From: Lachnospiraceae bacterium C7 | Lineage (GTDB): Bacteria > Bacillota > Clostridia > Lachnospirales > Lachnospiraceae | NCBI GenBank assembly: GCA_900113385.1 | Contig: FOPE01000001.1 | Span: 25,029-89,028, forward strand | DNA: 64,000 bases | Direction: 5' to 3' | Shown: piece by piece, positions 45,774 through 54,779 of the stretch | Layout: each line of letters begins with the position of its first letter | Numbering within the stretch: position 1 is the first letter of the stretch | Notes under the pieces: generated by a model | Told to the model about the DNA's origin: nothing | Seen by the model: only the letters and a program-made list of their open reading frames with translations | The model's database searches: none | Made by a program: the position numbers and the translations under genes

Positions 45774-45837
45774 GCAACACATGTAGGTGTATTGCAGTTC
45801 AATAATAAGCTATTAAAAAGAAAAGGAGGTCTTTGAT

Positions 45838-46251
45838 ATGGCTTATAACAAGATAGCAAACCAATTTACTTCCATTGAGCAAGTCTCTGGACAGTATCTA
45901 AAAAATACACCTGTGAAGCAATCGGAAAATAAAAATTCCGAGGTTGGTTTTGAAGAAATATTAAAACGTAAACAAGAAGCGTCTGAAACAAAAACTTCGT
46001 CATTGAAGTTTTCTAAGCATGCCACAATAAGAATGTCTAGTAGAAATATTGAAATGACAGAAAATCAAATCGAAAGACTTGAGAATGCAGTACAAAAGGC
46101 TAGTGGAAAAGGAATTAACGAGTCTTTGATACTGGTGGATTCTTTGGCGTTTATTGTTAATGTAAAAAATAAAACAGTAGTTACTGCCATGAACAGAGAC
46201 GAAGCAGATAGTAGCGTATTTACAAATATAGATGGCGCAGTAATAATGTAA
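45838..46251 (+). CDS. TIGR02530-type flagellar operon protein
   Basis: This 137-aa protein lies between flgD and flgE, as in many Firmicutes. It has FSKHATIRMSSRNIEMTENQ and LVDSLAFIVNVKNKTVVTAM, ending TNIDGAVIM, the pattern of the TIGR02530 flagellar family, whose function is unknown. RBS AAAGGAGG precedes ATG. Confidence 0.85.
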   Translation: MAYNKIANQFTSIEQVSGQYLKNTPVKQSENKNSEVGFEEILKRKQEASETKTSSLKFSKHATIRMSSRNIEMTENQIERLENAVQKASGKGINESLILVDSLAFIVNVKNKTVVTAMNRDEADSSVFTNIDGAVIM

Positions 46252-46343
46252 TGTTAGAAAGCTGGACCTTAAGGAAGCTTTGTTCTTGAAAGATAGATAG
46301 AACCCACATTGCATTAAAGCCAAATTTAGGAGGTCACTTAATT

Positions 46344-47807
46344 ATGATGAGATCAATGTATTCTGGTGTATCAGGTTTAAAAACACACCAGACAAGAATG
46401 GATGTTATTGGTAACAATATTGCAAACGTTAACACAGAGGCTTTTAAAGCTTCATCTGTTAAATTCAATGAAATCATGTACCAGACAACAGCAGGAGCTT
46501 CTGGTGGTGATGCAGCAAGTGGTATTGGTGGTGTCAATGCAAAACAGATTGGTCTTGGTGTAACAACAGGATCAACTAAAATTAATATCACCGGTGCAGG
46601 AGCAGCGCAAACAACAGGAGATCCTTTTGATTTAAGACTTACTGATAGCCAGACAACTAACTTTTTTATAGTTAGTGATGGACAAAATAATTTCTTTACT
46701 AGAGCAGGCTCATTCTATGTAGATGGTAATGGATTCTTATGTATGAGTTCTACAGGCTATACAGTACAAGGTTGGCAGACAACAAAAAATGCAGATACAG
46801 GAGCAGTTTCAATTTTAAAAGATACAGTTTCTCCACTACAAGTTATGGCCCCAGATAATCAATCATCTGCCCCAGAGGCAACAGAAGCAGGTTATGCTTC
46901 AGGTATTCTTGATAAAAACGATACAAACGTAACAGATAAGGACAAAGGTTACACGATGAACTTATCAATTTACGATGATTTAGGATATTCATATACAGCA
47001 AAATTCACTCTTAAGGCAACAGATGGGGAAGGTGTATATTCTATAGCATTAACAGATATTCAAGATTCAAACGGTGAGACAATTAAAAATGATACTGGAG
47101 CAGTAATAGATCAAGCAGCACTGGACACTTATTTTAAACCACAATATATTGTCTTTGATGGCGCTAATGGTACTATGGTTGGTATGACAGATGCAAGTGG
47201 TACAGATGCCGCTGCAATTAGAGCAGGTGGACCCGGTGCTAGAACCACTGTTGAGGGTCAACCTGCTGATTCAAGAATTAAAACTATTCAAATGGATTTA
47301 AAACAATATAAAAATGCAGCAGGTGGTAATAATTTTAAAGCTATAGATATTGACTTTTCAACTGTTAGAAACTCAAATAACGGTGGTGTATCAACTCTTG
47401 CAATGAAAAATGGTACAACAGATGGTAATAAGACAGGTAAAAAGCTTGGTGCACTTACAGGTATTACAATTGATCAATCAGGACAGGTATATGGAGCATA
47501 CAATAACGGTAATACAGTTTTACTTGGACAGATTCCAGTAGCACAATTTGCCAATGCCTCAGGTCTTGAGAAAGTCGGAGATAACTGTTATACAACAACA
47601 TTAAACTCAGGTGAATTTGATGGAATTGGTGTTGCAATTAGTGCAGATGGATCTAAGATGACATCAGGACAAATCGAGATGTCTAACGTAGATTTATCAG
47701 AACAATTTACAGATATGATTGTTACACAACGTGGATTCCAAGCAAACTCAAGAGTAATTACAACATCTGATACATTGCTTGAAGAATTAATTAATTTAAA
47801 ACGTTAA
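46344..47807 (+). CDS. flgE: Flagellar hook protein FlgE
   Basis: FlgE is the hook subunit (487 aa). The N-terminus has MYSGVSGLKTHQTRMDVIGN and NIANVNTEAFKASSVKF. A variable central domain (about 140-400) carries Gly/Ala-rich loops. The C-terminus has MSNVDLSEQFTDMIVTQRGF and QANSRVITTSDTLLEELINL. AGGAGG lies 10 nt upstream of the ATG. Confidence 0.96.
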   Translation: MMRSMYSGVSGLKTHQTRMDVIGNNIANVNTEAFKASSVKFNEIMYQTTAGASGGDAASGIGGVNAKQIGLGVTTGSTKINITGAGAAQTTGDPFDLRLTDSQTTNFFIVSDGQNNFFTRAGSFYVDGNGFLCMSSTGYTVQGWQTTKNADTGAVSILKDTVSPLQVMAPDNQSSAPEATEAGYASGILDKNDTNVTDKDKGYTMNLSIYDDLGYSYTAKFTLKATDGEGVYSIALTDIQDSNGETIKNDTGAVIDQAALDTYFKPQYIVFDGANGTMVGMTDASGTDAAAIRAGGPGARTTVEGQPADSRIKTIQMDLKQYKNAAGGNNFKAIDIDFSTVRNSNNGGVSTLAMKNGTTDGNKTGKKLGALTGITIDQSGQVYGAYNNGNTVLLGQIPVAQFANASGLEKVGDNCYTTTLNSGEFDGIGVAISADGSKMTSGQIEMSNVDLSEQFTDMIVTQRGFQANSRVITTSDTLLEELINLKR

Positions 47808-48141
47808 GTTAAGCCTTAAATCTTTGTGAACTTTAGCCGAAAAAGTATATGAAAGTTAATTCAGAACTGATTTGGGTATAGGTTTAACTTACAAATAAAT
47901 ATGGGGGATGACTCAAAAATCATTCCCCATTGTTGTATAAGTTTTTAAAGTAAATATCTTAAAAAATTCTTAAAAAAGTCAAACTATACTGACAATTAGT
48001 GAAAAAATGATAAAATTTTCAAAATCAATAGACATTAGAAGAGAAGTCTAGTAAAATTACAGTAGTAGGCAAGGATGATTTTACAAGATTTCGAATCGTA
48101 CTTAAAAGTCTGAAATCTTAGGAAATGGAAGGTGTATAATA
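47808..48141 (+). other. flgE-motA intergenic region with hairpin, no flbD
   Basis: This 334-bp gap has no convincing ORF. 47901-47930 forms a strong hairpin (ATGGGGGATGA/TCATTCCCCAT with one G-T wobble), but its tail TGTTGTAT is poor in T, so it is at most a partial terminator or mRNA processing site. In related operons a small flbD gene sits here; none is seen. AT-rich DNA with TATACT at about 47985-47990 could hold a promoter for motA. Confidence 0.5.
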
Positions 48142-48936
48142 TTGGATATAGCATCTCTAGCCGGAATTGTACTTGGCCTTGTAATGGTAATCTTTGGTAT
48201 CGTAAGTAGTGGTGGTGTAGAGGCCTTCGGTAACTTCATTGATGTACCGTCAGTTATCATCACTATTGGTGGATCTTTATCAAGTACCCTAGCAGCACAT
48301 AAGTTACCTGATTTTATTAATGGTTTAAAAGCTATGGGACTTATTTTCAAACAAGATAGCCAAGATCCAGGTGAAATTATTAAAAGCATAATTGATATGT
48401 CAAACGTAGCACGAAAAGAAGGTCTTCTTGCTCTTGAGGAAGCTGCAAACAATATTGAGGATCCTTTCCTAAAGAAAGGAATCATGCTTGTAGTAGATGG
48501 TACAGATCCAGAACTTGTAAGAGGAATCCTTGAAACAGATATGATGTGCCTACAAGAAAGACACAAATCCGTAATTGGATTTTGGGACAAATGGGGTGAA
48601 ATGGGACCTGCTTGGGGAATGATTGGTACCCTAGTAGGACTTGTAAATATGTTAAAGAACTTGTCAGATGCTTCAACAATCGGACCATCAATGGCGGTAG
48701 CTCTTCTTACAACATTATACGGTTCACTGATTGCGAACTGGATTACAAACCCAGTATCATCAAAATTAAAAGTAAATGATTCACTTGAAGTAACAATGAG
48801 AGAAGTTACGGTAGAAGGACTTCTTTCTATACAAGCAGGTGAAAACCCAAGAGTAATTGAGGAAAAACTAAAATCATTCCTAGCTCCATCACAACGTGAT
48901 TCAATTGGAGAAGGCGGAGGCGGAGGTGAAGAATAA
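48142..48936 (+). CDS. motA: Flagellar stator protein MotA
   Basis: MotA forms the ion channel stator with MotB. The 264-aa protein has four membrane helices and the family patterns ASLAGIVLGLVMVIFGI, FGNFIDVPSVIITIGGSL, and GPAWGMIGTLVGLVNMLKNL. The start is TTG 48142, preceded by GGAAGGTG. The stop overlaps the motB ATG by one base. Confidence 0.95.
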   Translation: MDIASLAGIVLGLVMVIFGIVSSGGVEAFGNFIDVPSVIITIGGSLSSTLAAHKLPDFINGLKAMGLIFKQDSQDPGEIIKSIIDMSNVARKEGLLALEEAANNIEDPFLKKGIMLVVDGTDPELVRGILETDMMCLQERHKSVIGFWDKWGEMGPAWGMIGTLVGLVNMLKNLSDASTIGPSMAVALLTTLYGSLIANWITNPVSSKLKVNDSLEVTMREVTVEGLLSIQAGENPRVIEEKLKSFLAPSQRDSIGEGGGGGEE

Positions 48937-49841
48937 TGGCAAAGAAAAAAGAAGAGGAAGCTCCTAAAGGCTCCCCTGCTTGGATGGCGACTTTCTCCGA
49001 CCTTATGAACTTGCTATTATGCTTCTTCGTATTACTTTTCTCAATGTCAAGCGTAGATACAGCAAAGTTTGAAGAAGTTATTTCTTCTTTGCAGAGTAGT
49101 TTCAGTATTCTACCATCAGGAGGAGCTAGTATAGGACAGGGAACAATGGTATCAGGAGGCGTTGCTCAGTTAGAGTTTTTAGATACATATTATAACGCAA
49201 TGGCAAACTCAAAGAGCACTAAGAATGCCAAACATCAAAATGAAACTGAAACATCAGAGGATACAGAAAACACACAAAAGGGATCAGAAGGTCAGACTGA
49301 TGCAACAGAGACTGAAAATCAAGTTACAGGAACAGGTGATGTTGCAGAACAGTTCAAACAAGAATCTTTGAACGAATCTGAAAAGATGGCTGAAGAAATT
49401 CAAGCTATGATTGATCAGGCAGGAATGACCGATAACATACAAGTAGACTTCAATCAACAATACGTACAATTAAATGTTCAAGGCGCGTTGCTATTTGACT
49501 CAGGCAAATCTAATCTAAAAGAAGAAGCAAAGCCTATTATGAACAGAATCGACCAAATTCTCGGACAATACACAAACAACACAATTGAAATAGAAGGACA
49601 TACAGATAACGTACCAATTTCGTCAGCAAAGTATCCTAACAATAATGTACTTTCAATGTATCGTGCATTAGATGTTATGGAGTATGTTTTAAGTACGACG
49701 AATTTAAACCCAGCAAATGTTAAGTCTTCTGGTAGAGGAGAAACAGTTCCTGTGGCTGATAATGCGACAGCAGAGGGCAGAGCAGCGAACCGACGAGTTG
49801 AAGTAAAGATTTATAACTCATTAAATTCAGACGTACAATAA
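48936..49841 (+). CDS. motB: Flagellar stator protein MotB
   Basis: MotB anchors the stator to peptidoglycan. In the 301-aa protein the single helix contains the ion-binding Asp (WMATFSDLMNLLLCFFVLLF, residues about 16-35). The C-terminal OmpA-like domain has ALLFDSGKSNLKEEAKPIM and IEIEGHTDNVPISSAKYP. A Thr/Gln/Glu-rich linker lies between. Coupled ion (H+ or Na+) cannot be told from sequence. Confidence 0.96.
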   Translation: MAKKKEEEAPKGSPAWMATFSDLMNLLLCFFVLLFSMSSVDTAKFEEVISSLQSSFSILPSGGASIGQGTMVSGGVAQLEFLDTYYNAMANSKSTKNAKHQNETETSEDTENTQKGSEGQTDATETENQVTGTGDVAEQFKQESLNESEKMAEEIQAMIDQAGMTDNIQVDFNQQYVQLNVQGALLFDSGKSNLKEEAKPIMNRIDQILGQYTNNTIEIEGHTDNVPISSAKYPNNNVLSMYRALDVMEYVLSTTNLNPANVKSSGRGETVPVADNATAEGRAANRRVEVKIYNSLNSDVQ

Positions 49842-49860
49842 ATAACGAGAGGTAGATATT

Positions 49861-50388
49861 ATGAAAAAAAATCTTATTTCAGTCATTATTTTGGCGCTGG
49901 TTTTTGCCAACGTAGTTTTGACAGGCCTAATGGTTTTTACAATTTTACCAGAAACACAAAAGGCCAATAGCCTTATTGAAAATGTTGCAAGTGCAATTAA
50001 TTTGGAATTAAAAAATGGTAGTGGAGCAACTACAGCAGATGTTCCAATTGAAAACATTGAGACTTATCAGTTAAAAGATGGTGAGAAAACTACAATGACG
50101 ATCAACTTGGCTAAGGATGAGGATGGATCTTCTCACTTTGCAGTACTTGGAATTTCACTTTCTCTTGATAAAACAAGTGAAGGATATACAAAGTACGGAA
50201 CAGCAGCATTAGATGAAAAGTCTACAATTATTTTAAACGATATTAACGACATAGTTCGTCAATATACAATAGAGCAGTTTAATGCCGACACAGATGGCGT
50301 AAAAAAGGCAATCTTAAAGGATATTCAAAATATGTTCGGAAAAGATTTTGTAATTGGTGTTAACTTCTCTACAGTTCAAACACAATAA
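49861..50388 (+). CDS. fliL: Flagellar basal body-associated protein FliL
   Basis: FliL supports stator function. The 175-aa protein has an N-terminal membrane helix (about residues 4-26, LISVIILALVFANVVLTGLM) and an extracytoplasmic domain (TMTINLAKDEDGSSHFAVLG, STIILNDINDIVRQYT, VIGVNFSTVQTQ). Identification relies on fold pattern and position after motB; overall conservation is low. Confidence 0.8.
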   Translation: MKKNLISVIILALVFANVVLTGLMVFTILPETQKANSLIENVASAINLELKNGSGATTADVPIENIETYQLKDGEKTTMTINLAKDEDGSSHFAVLGISLSLDKTSEGYTKYGTAALDEKSTIILNDINDIVRQYTIEQFNADTDGVKKAILKDIQNMFGKDFVIGVNFSTVQTQ

Positions 50389-50537
50389 ATTTTTGTTTAG
50401 CACTTTATATTTTTTTGATTTTGTACGATTTAAATTTTGTACGATTAAAGTTAAAAGGTGTTTATGGTTTTAGGAATTAGTACTTAGTTTTTACCAAGCA
50501 TTACAAAAATAAATTTGCTAATAGGTGGTGAGAATAT

Positions 50538-51515
50538 TTGAGTGACGTATTATCCCAAAGTGAGATAGATTCCTTGCTAAGCGCTTTAAATAGCGGTGAG
50601 TTAGACGTAGATGAAATAAAAGAAACAGACGAAAAGCCAGTCAAGGATTATGACTTTGCTAGACCATCTAAGTTTTCAAAAGAACATTTGCGTACACTTG
50701 AAATGATCTTTGAACACTATGGCCGTTTGTTATCAACTAATTTGCCAGTATATTTAAGAAAAGCGGTACAGGTTTCAGTTGTAAACTCGGAAGCAGTTAC
50801 CTATTCAGAATTTGCAAATGCACTATCAAACCCAGTTCTACTTGGCATCGTGGATTTCTCTCCTTTGTCTGGTAGTATAATTTTAGAGCTAGCTTCTAAC
50901 TTGGGATATGCGATGGTGGATAGGATGCTAGGAGGAAGAGGAGAACCATTAGAAAAGCAAAGAGACTTCTCAGAAATCGAATTATTGATAATTGAAAGGA
51001 TTTTAGTAGTTTGCGTAAATTTGTTAAGAGAACCATGGGAAAATGTAGAGGACATTCATCCTAGACTTGAAAGGATTGAGACAAACTCACAATATGCACA
51101 AATCATTTCTCCAACAGAAATGATTGCTATTGTAACACTTAATCTTCAGATCGGTGATGTAGAAGGTCTAATGAATATTTGTTTACCTTATATCACTATT
51201 GAGGACATAATGGATCGATTGAATACCAAATATTGGTTTTCAAATATACAAAATCACGATGAGACAACATATGCAGGTGATATTGAAGCTTTAATTTCTA
51301 AGGCCAAGATTCCTATGCGCGTCATCCTTGGCAGAAGTACATTATCCGTTATGGATTTTGCTACACTTCAGGTAGGCGATATTGTAAAGCTTAATAGAAA
51401 AGTCGATGACGAACTAGACGTTTATGTTGGGGCTATTAAAAAGTTTACAGCATTGCCTGGTGCGTCGGGAGATGCGTATGCGGTTAGAGTCACTTCAGTG
51501 GTTAGAGAGGAGTAA
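50538..51515 (+). CDS. fliM: Flagellar motor switch protein FliM
   Basis: FliM is the C-ring protein that binds CheY-P. The 325-aa protein opens with the CheY-binding peptide SDVLSQSEIDSLLSALNSG, has the FliM core (SKEHLRTLEMIFEHYGRLLS, GYAMVDRMLGGRGEP) and a C-terminal SpoA domain (LQVGDIVKLNRKVDDELDVY). The start is TTG 50538 after GGTGGTGAG. A 149-bp gap with a 13-bp direct repeat (ATTTTGTACGATT at 50418 and 50434) precedes it. Confidence 0.95.
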   Translation: MSDVLSQSEIDSLLSALNSGELDVDEIKETDEKPVKDYDFARPSKFSKEHLRTLEMIFEHYGRLLSTNLPVYLRKAVQVSVVNSEAVTYSEFANALSNPVLLGIVDFSPLSGSIILELASNLGYAMVDRMLGGRGEPLEKQRDFSEIELLIIERILVVCVNLLREPWENVEDIHPRLERIETNSQYAQIISPTEMIAIVTLNLQIGDVEGLMNICLPYITIEDIMDRLNTKYWFSNIQNHDETTYAGDIEALISKAKIPMRVILGRSTLSVMDFATLQVGDIVKLNRKVDDELDVYVGAIKKFTALPGASGDAYAVRVTSVVREE

Positions 51516-51521
51516 TATTTT

Positions 51522-52730
51522 ATGGATGGAGTATTATCCCAAGATGAAATTAATGCATTAATCAATGGCGGCGATGGCGACGCAGCTCCACAGGATGGGG
51601 CAGATAGCGATAGCACATCAGCTGAGGATACATCTCCTGCAGGTGGAGGCGACGGAGGCGATGACGGCTCTGGCGGCGAGACACTGACGGAAGATGAAAA
51701 GGATGCCATTGGCGAAATTTCCAACATAAGTATGGGCTCTGCAGCAACAACTCTATTCGCTCTAGTAAATAGAAAAGTAGAGATATCAACACCTATTGTT
51801 TCATATTCAAAATGGAGCGAAGTAGAAGAAAATTACGAAAGGCCTTGCGTTTTTATCAGAATCGCATACACAGTTGGATTAGATGGCAGTAACATTCTTG
51901 TACTTAAAGAACGAGATGTAAAAATTATTACAGATTTGATGATGGGTGGAGATGGTACTAATACAGATGGCGAGCTAGGCGAGTTACATCTTAGTGCTAT
52001 TAGTGAAGCAATGAACCAGATGATGGGTGCAGCTTCAACATCACTTTCATCGATGTTAAACCAAATGATTGATATTAGTCCACCAGTAGCGGACTTGATC
52101 AATCCACAAGATGATGTAGATGAAGCGTCTATAGATGAGTTTCTAACACATCCTTTTGTAATGATTAAATTTAGGATGCAAATCGGAGATTTAGTAGACA
52201 GCGAAATAATGCAGTTATATCCATTTGAATTTGCAAGAGAAATGTGTAAAGGTGTTTCAGCAAATATGGATAAGGAAACGGAACAGTCTGTAGCACAACA
52301 AGCGGCACCGCAGGCAGCTCCACAAGCTGGACCAGCACCACAGGCATCACAACCTCAGATGTCGCAACCGATGGGAGGACAGACAATGGGTCAAGTTTAC
52401 AATCAACAACCAGTAAACGTTCAACCGGCTCAGTTCCAAAGTTTTAATGGCGGACAATTTCAGCCGATGCAGCCAGAGAACATTGATTTGATAATGGATG
52501 TTCCACTTGATGTAACTGTTGAGTTAGGTAGAACAAAGAAAACCATTTCAGAAATATTGGATTTTAGTCCAGGTAAGATTATTGAACTAGATAAAATTGC
52601 AGGTGAACCTATTGATGTCTTAGTCAATGGAAAATACGTTGCAAGAGGCGAAGTAGTAGTAATCGAAGAAAGTTTTGGTGTAAGAATTACCGAAATTATA
52701 AATACCATAAATCCAATTAAAAATAGTTAA
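51522..52730 (+). CDS. fliY: Flagellar motor switch phosphatase FliY
   Basis: FliY combines a CheC-type phosphatase with the FliN part of the C-ring. The 402-aa protein has an N-terminal CheY-binding-like peptide (DGVLSQDEINALINGGDG), two CheC active-site helices (DAIGEISNISMGSAATTL and LSAISEAMNQMMGAASTSL), a Gln/Pro/Ala-rich linker (about 250-320), and the SpoA domain (DLIMDVPLDVTVELGRTKKT). It is 6 bp after fliM. Confidence 0.94.
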   Translation: MDGVLSQDEINALINGGDGDAAPQDGADSDSTSAEDTSPAGGGDGGDDGSGGETLTEDEKDAIGEISNISMGSAATTLFALVNRKVEISTPIVSYSKWSEVEENYERPCVFIRIAYTVGLDGSNILVLKERDVKIITDLMMGGDGTNTDGELGELHLSAISEAMNQMMGAASTSLSSMLNQMIDISPPVADLINPQDDVDEASIDEFLTHPFVMIKFRMQIGDLVDSEIMQLYPFEFAREMCKGVSANMDKETEQSVAQQAAPQAAPQAGPAPQASQPQMSQPMGGQTMGQVYNQQPVNVQPAQFQSFNGGQFQPMQPENIDLIMDVPLDVTVELGRTKKTISEILDFSPGKIIELDKIAGEPIDVLVNGKYVARGEVVVIEESFGVRITEIINTINPIKNS

Positions 52731-52750
52731 AGAACAGGAGATATGAGAAT

Positions 52751-53113
52751 ATGGCAAAGAATGTATTGATTTGTGATGATGCAGCATTTATGAGAATGAT
52801 GATTAAAGATATCCTTTCAAAAAATGGATATAATATCGTTGGCGAGGCAGAAAACGGAGCAAAAGCCGTAGAAAAGTTTGAAGAAACTAAACCAGACCTT
52901 GTACTTATGGATATCACAATGCCAGAGATGGATGGTATTCAAGCACTTAAAAAGATTAGAGAAACACACCCTGAGGCTTGTATTATTATGTGTTCTGCAA
53001 TGGGTCAGCAAGCAATGGTTATTGAAGCAATTCAGTCAGGCGCAAAAGACTTTATTGTAAAACCATTCCAGCCTGAGCGTGTTCTTGAAGCTGTTAAAAA
53101 GGTTATAGGATAG
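52751..53113 (+). CDS. cheY: Chemotaxis response regulator CheY
   Basis: CheY is the single-domain regulator (120 aa) phosphorylated by CheA and binding FliM/FliY. Acidic pair Asp9-Asp10, phospho-acceptor Asp54 (LVLMDITMPEMDG), Ser/Ala switch in IIMCSAMGQQ, and Lys in DFIVKPFQPERV are all present. It sits directly after fliY. Confidence 0.96.
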   Translation: MAKNVLICDDAAFMRMMIKDILSKNGYNIVGEAENGAKAVEKFEETKPDLVLMDITMPEMDGIQALKKIRETHPEACIIMCSAMGQQAMVIEAIQSGAKDFIVKPFQPERVLEAVKKVIG

Positions 53114-53214
53114 TAGTTAAGCTATCTTCTTATATGGATTAGCAGGAGCCCACAGGGCGAAGGTTATGGAAATGGGATAATTAGCAAAAAGAAAAGGGAA
53201 TGAGAGAGCATTAT

Positions 53215-53583
53215 ATGTCAACATTAGAGAGTTTTGTTCAATTAATAGGAGTCCTGCTGATTTTCCTGTTCGTTCTCGTTTGTACATACTTTGTGACAAA
53301 GTGGATGGCTGGGTTTCAACAAACCCAGTCTAGAAATCGCAATTTAAATGTAGTTGAAACGACTCGAATCGGCAATAATAAAATGATTTGCTTAGTGCAA
53401 ATTGGGGAAAAGTTCATAGTGGTTGCAGTTGGTAAAGATGAGGTTACGTTTCTAACAGAAGTTAGCAAAGATATGCTTACAGATCTGTCATTTGAAAAGA
53501 TTGCAAATGGAGAAACTAGGGAAGATCCATTTAAGGACATACTATTAAAAATTAAGGAAAATTTACCAAAGAAGCAGGAATAA
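53215..53583 (+). CDS. fliO: Flagellar biosynthetic protein FliO/FliZ
   Basis: FliO helps assemble FliP in the export gate. I prefer ATG 53215 (AGAGAG seven nt upstream) to 53200, giving 122 aa. One N-terminal membrane helix (STLESFVQLIGVLLIFLFVL) is followed by a cytoplasmic domain with LNVVETTRIGNNKMICLVQI and KFIVVAVGKDEVTFLTEV, the FliO/FliZ pattern. It is followed by fliP after 2 bp. Confidence 0.82.
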   Translation: MSTLESFVQLIGVLLIFLFVLVCTYFVTKWMAGFQQTQSRNRNLNVVETTRIGNNKMICLVQIGEKFIVVAVGKDEVTFLTEVSKDMLTDLSFEKIANGETREDPFKDILLKIKENLPKKQE

Positions 53584-53585
53584 AT

Positions 53586-54440
53586 ATGAGAGAAAAAATA
53601 CTTAAAAAATTAAGGAAAATTATTTGTTTCGCAAGTGTAGTTTTTGTTTTATCAGTAGTTCTATGTGGAGTTTCTTCTTCAGAAGTGTATGCAACTAATA
53701 GCAAGTCTGACATAACTTCATTACAAGGAGACAATACAGGTGTAGATGTAGATGCAAAAAAAGACATTAATAATGGATTATCAGTAACATATAATAATGA
53801 TAATGGGTCATTGGCTACACCAGTAAAAATGCTTTTAGTATTAACGGTTCTTGCCTTAGCACCATCAATTTTGATTATGCTAACATCATTTACAAGAATC
53901 ATAGTATGTCTTCATTTTACAAGAACTGCATTAGGCACACAGACAGCACCGCCTAACCAAGTGCTAGTCGGTTTAGCGCTTTTTATGACATTTTTTATTA
54001 TGGCACCAACCTTTACAAAGGTTAACGATGTTGCGATTAAGCCACTTGATAGAGGTGAAATTACACAGGAGCAGGCTTTTGAAGCTGCTGAAGTGCCATT
54101 TAGAGAATTCATGTATGGAGAGACTCAGACAAAGGATTTAAAAGCCTTTGTAGAAATGTCTGGAAAAAGCATGAAGGATTATAAAAAATATGACGACATT
54201 CCATTTACAACATTAGTTCCAGCATTTATTGTTAGTGAACTTAGAACGTCGTTTATCATAGGATTTTTAATTTATATACCATTTATAGTAATTGATATGG
54301 TTGTAGCATCTGTACTTATGTCAATGGGTATGATGATGTTGCCACCGACTACCATTTCATTACCATTTAAAATACTTCTTTTTGTATTAGCCGATGGTTG
54401 GAATTTGGTGATAACAGGAGTGTTGCAAACTTTCAAATAA
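53586..54440 (+). CDS. fliP: Flagellar export gate protein FliP
   Basis: FliP is a core export-gate subunit with four helices. The 284-aa protein begins with a signal peptide (RKIICFASVVFVLSVVLCGV), then LLVLTVLALAPSILIMLTSF, RIIVCLHFTRTALGTQTAPP (family hallmark), TLVPAFIVSELRTSFIIGFL and SMGMMMLPPTTISLPFKILL. Confidence 0.96.
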   Translation: MREKILKKLRKIICFASVVFVLSVVLCGVSSSEVYATNSKSDITSLQGDNTGVDVDAKKDINNGLSVTYNNDNGSLATPVKMLLVLTVLALAPSILIMLTSFTRIIVCLHFTRTALGTQTAPPNQVLVGLALFMTFFIMAPTFTKVNDVAIKPLDRGEITQEQAFEAAEVPFREFMYGETQTKDLKAFVEMSGKSMKDYKKYDDIPFTTLVPAFIVSELRTSFIIGFLIYIPFIVIDMVVASVLMSMGMMMLPPTTISLPFKILLFVLADGWNLVITGVLQTFK

Positions 54441-54494
54441 AGAGTTTGCCAAAAGGAGCATATGTTTATTAAGGAAAATAAGAGGGTGAAATTT

Positions 54495-54776
54495 ATGATT
54501 ACAGAAGAAGTGGTATTAGATATTGCACGAGATGCAATATTTACGATAATTATGGTATCCGCGCCACTGCTATTAGTATCGTTGATAGTTGGTTTAATTG
54601 TCAGTATTTTTCAGACAGTTACATCAATTCAGGAGCAGACACTTACCTTTGTTCCAAAAATCTTAGCGGTGTTTATTGCTCTTATATTATGTGGGTCGTG
54701 GATGATGAATACTTTAGTTGCGTTCATAACAAGGATTTGGACTAACTTTAGTTATTATTTAAGTATAGGTAAGTAG
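54495..54776 (+). CDS. fliQ: Flagellar export gate protein FliQ
   Basis: FliQ is a two-helix export-gate subunit. ATG 54495 (MITEEVVLDIARDAIF, preceded by AGAGGGTGAA) gives 93 aa, the usual size; the longer frame from 54462 is not needed. SIFQTVTSIQEQTLTFVPKI is the conserved inter-helix segment. Confidence 0.94.
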   Translation: MITEEVVLDIARDAIFTIIMVSAPLLLVSLIVGLIVSIFQTVTSIQEQTLTFVPKILAVFIALILCGSWMMNTLVAFITRIWTNFSYYLSIGK

Positions 54777-54779
54777 CGT

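Noticed and set aside
45586-45786. Gln-rich plus-strand frame overlapping the flgD tail
   Set aside because: This is the alternative frame of the ACA/CAA-rich repeat in flgD; low complexity explains it.
48011-48026. CodY-box-like AATTTTCAAAAT before motA
   Set aside because: Only the left half fits AATTTTCWGAAAATT; five mismatches in the right half make it no better than chance in AT-rich DNA.
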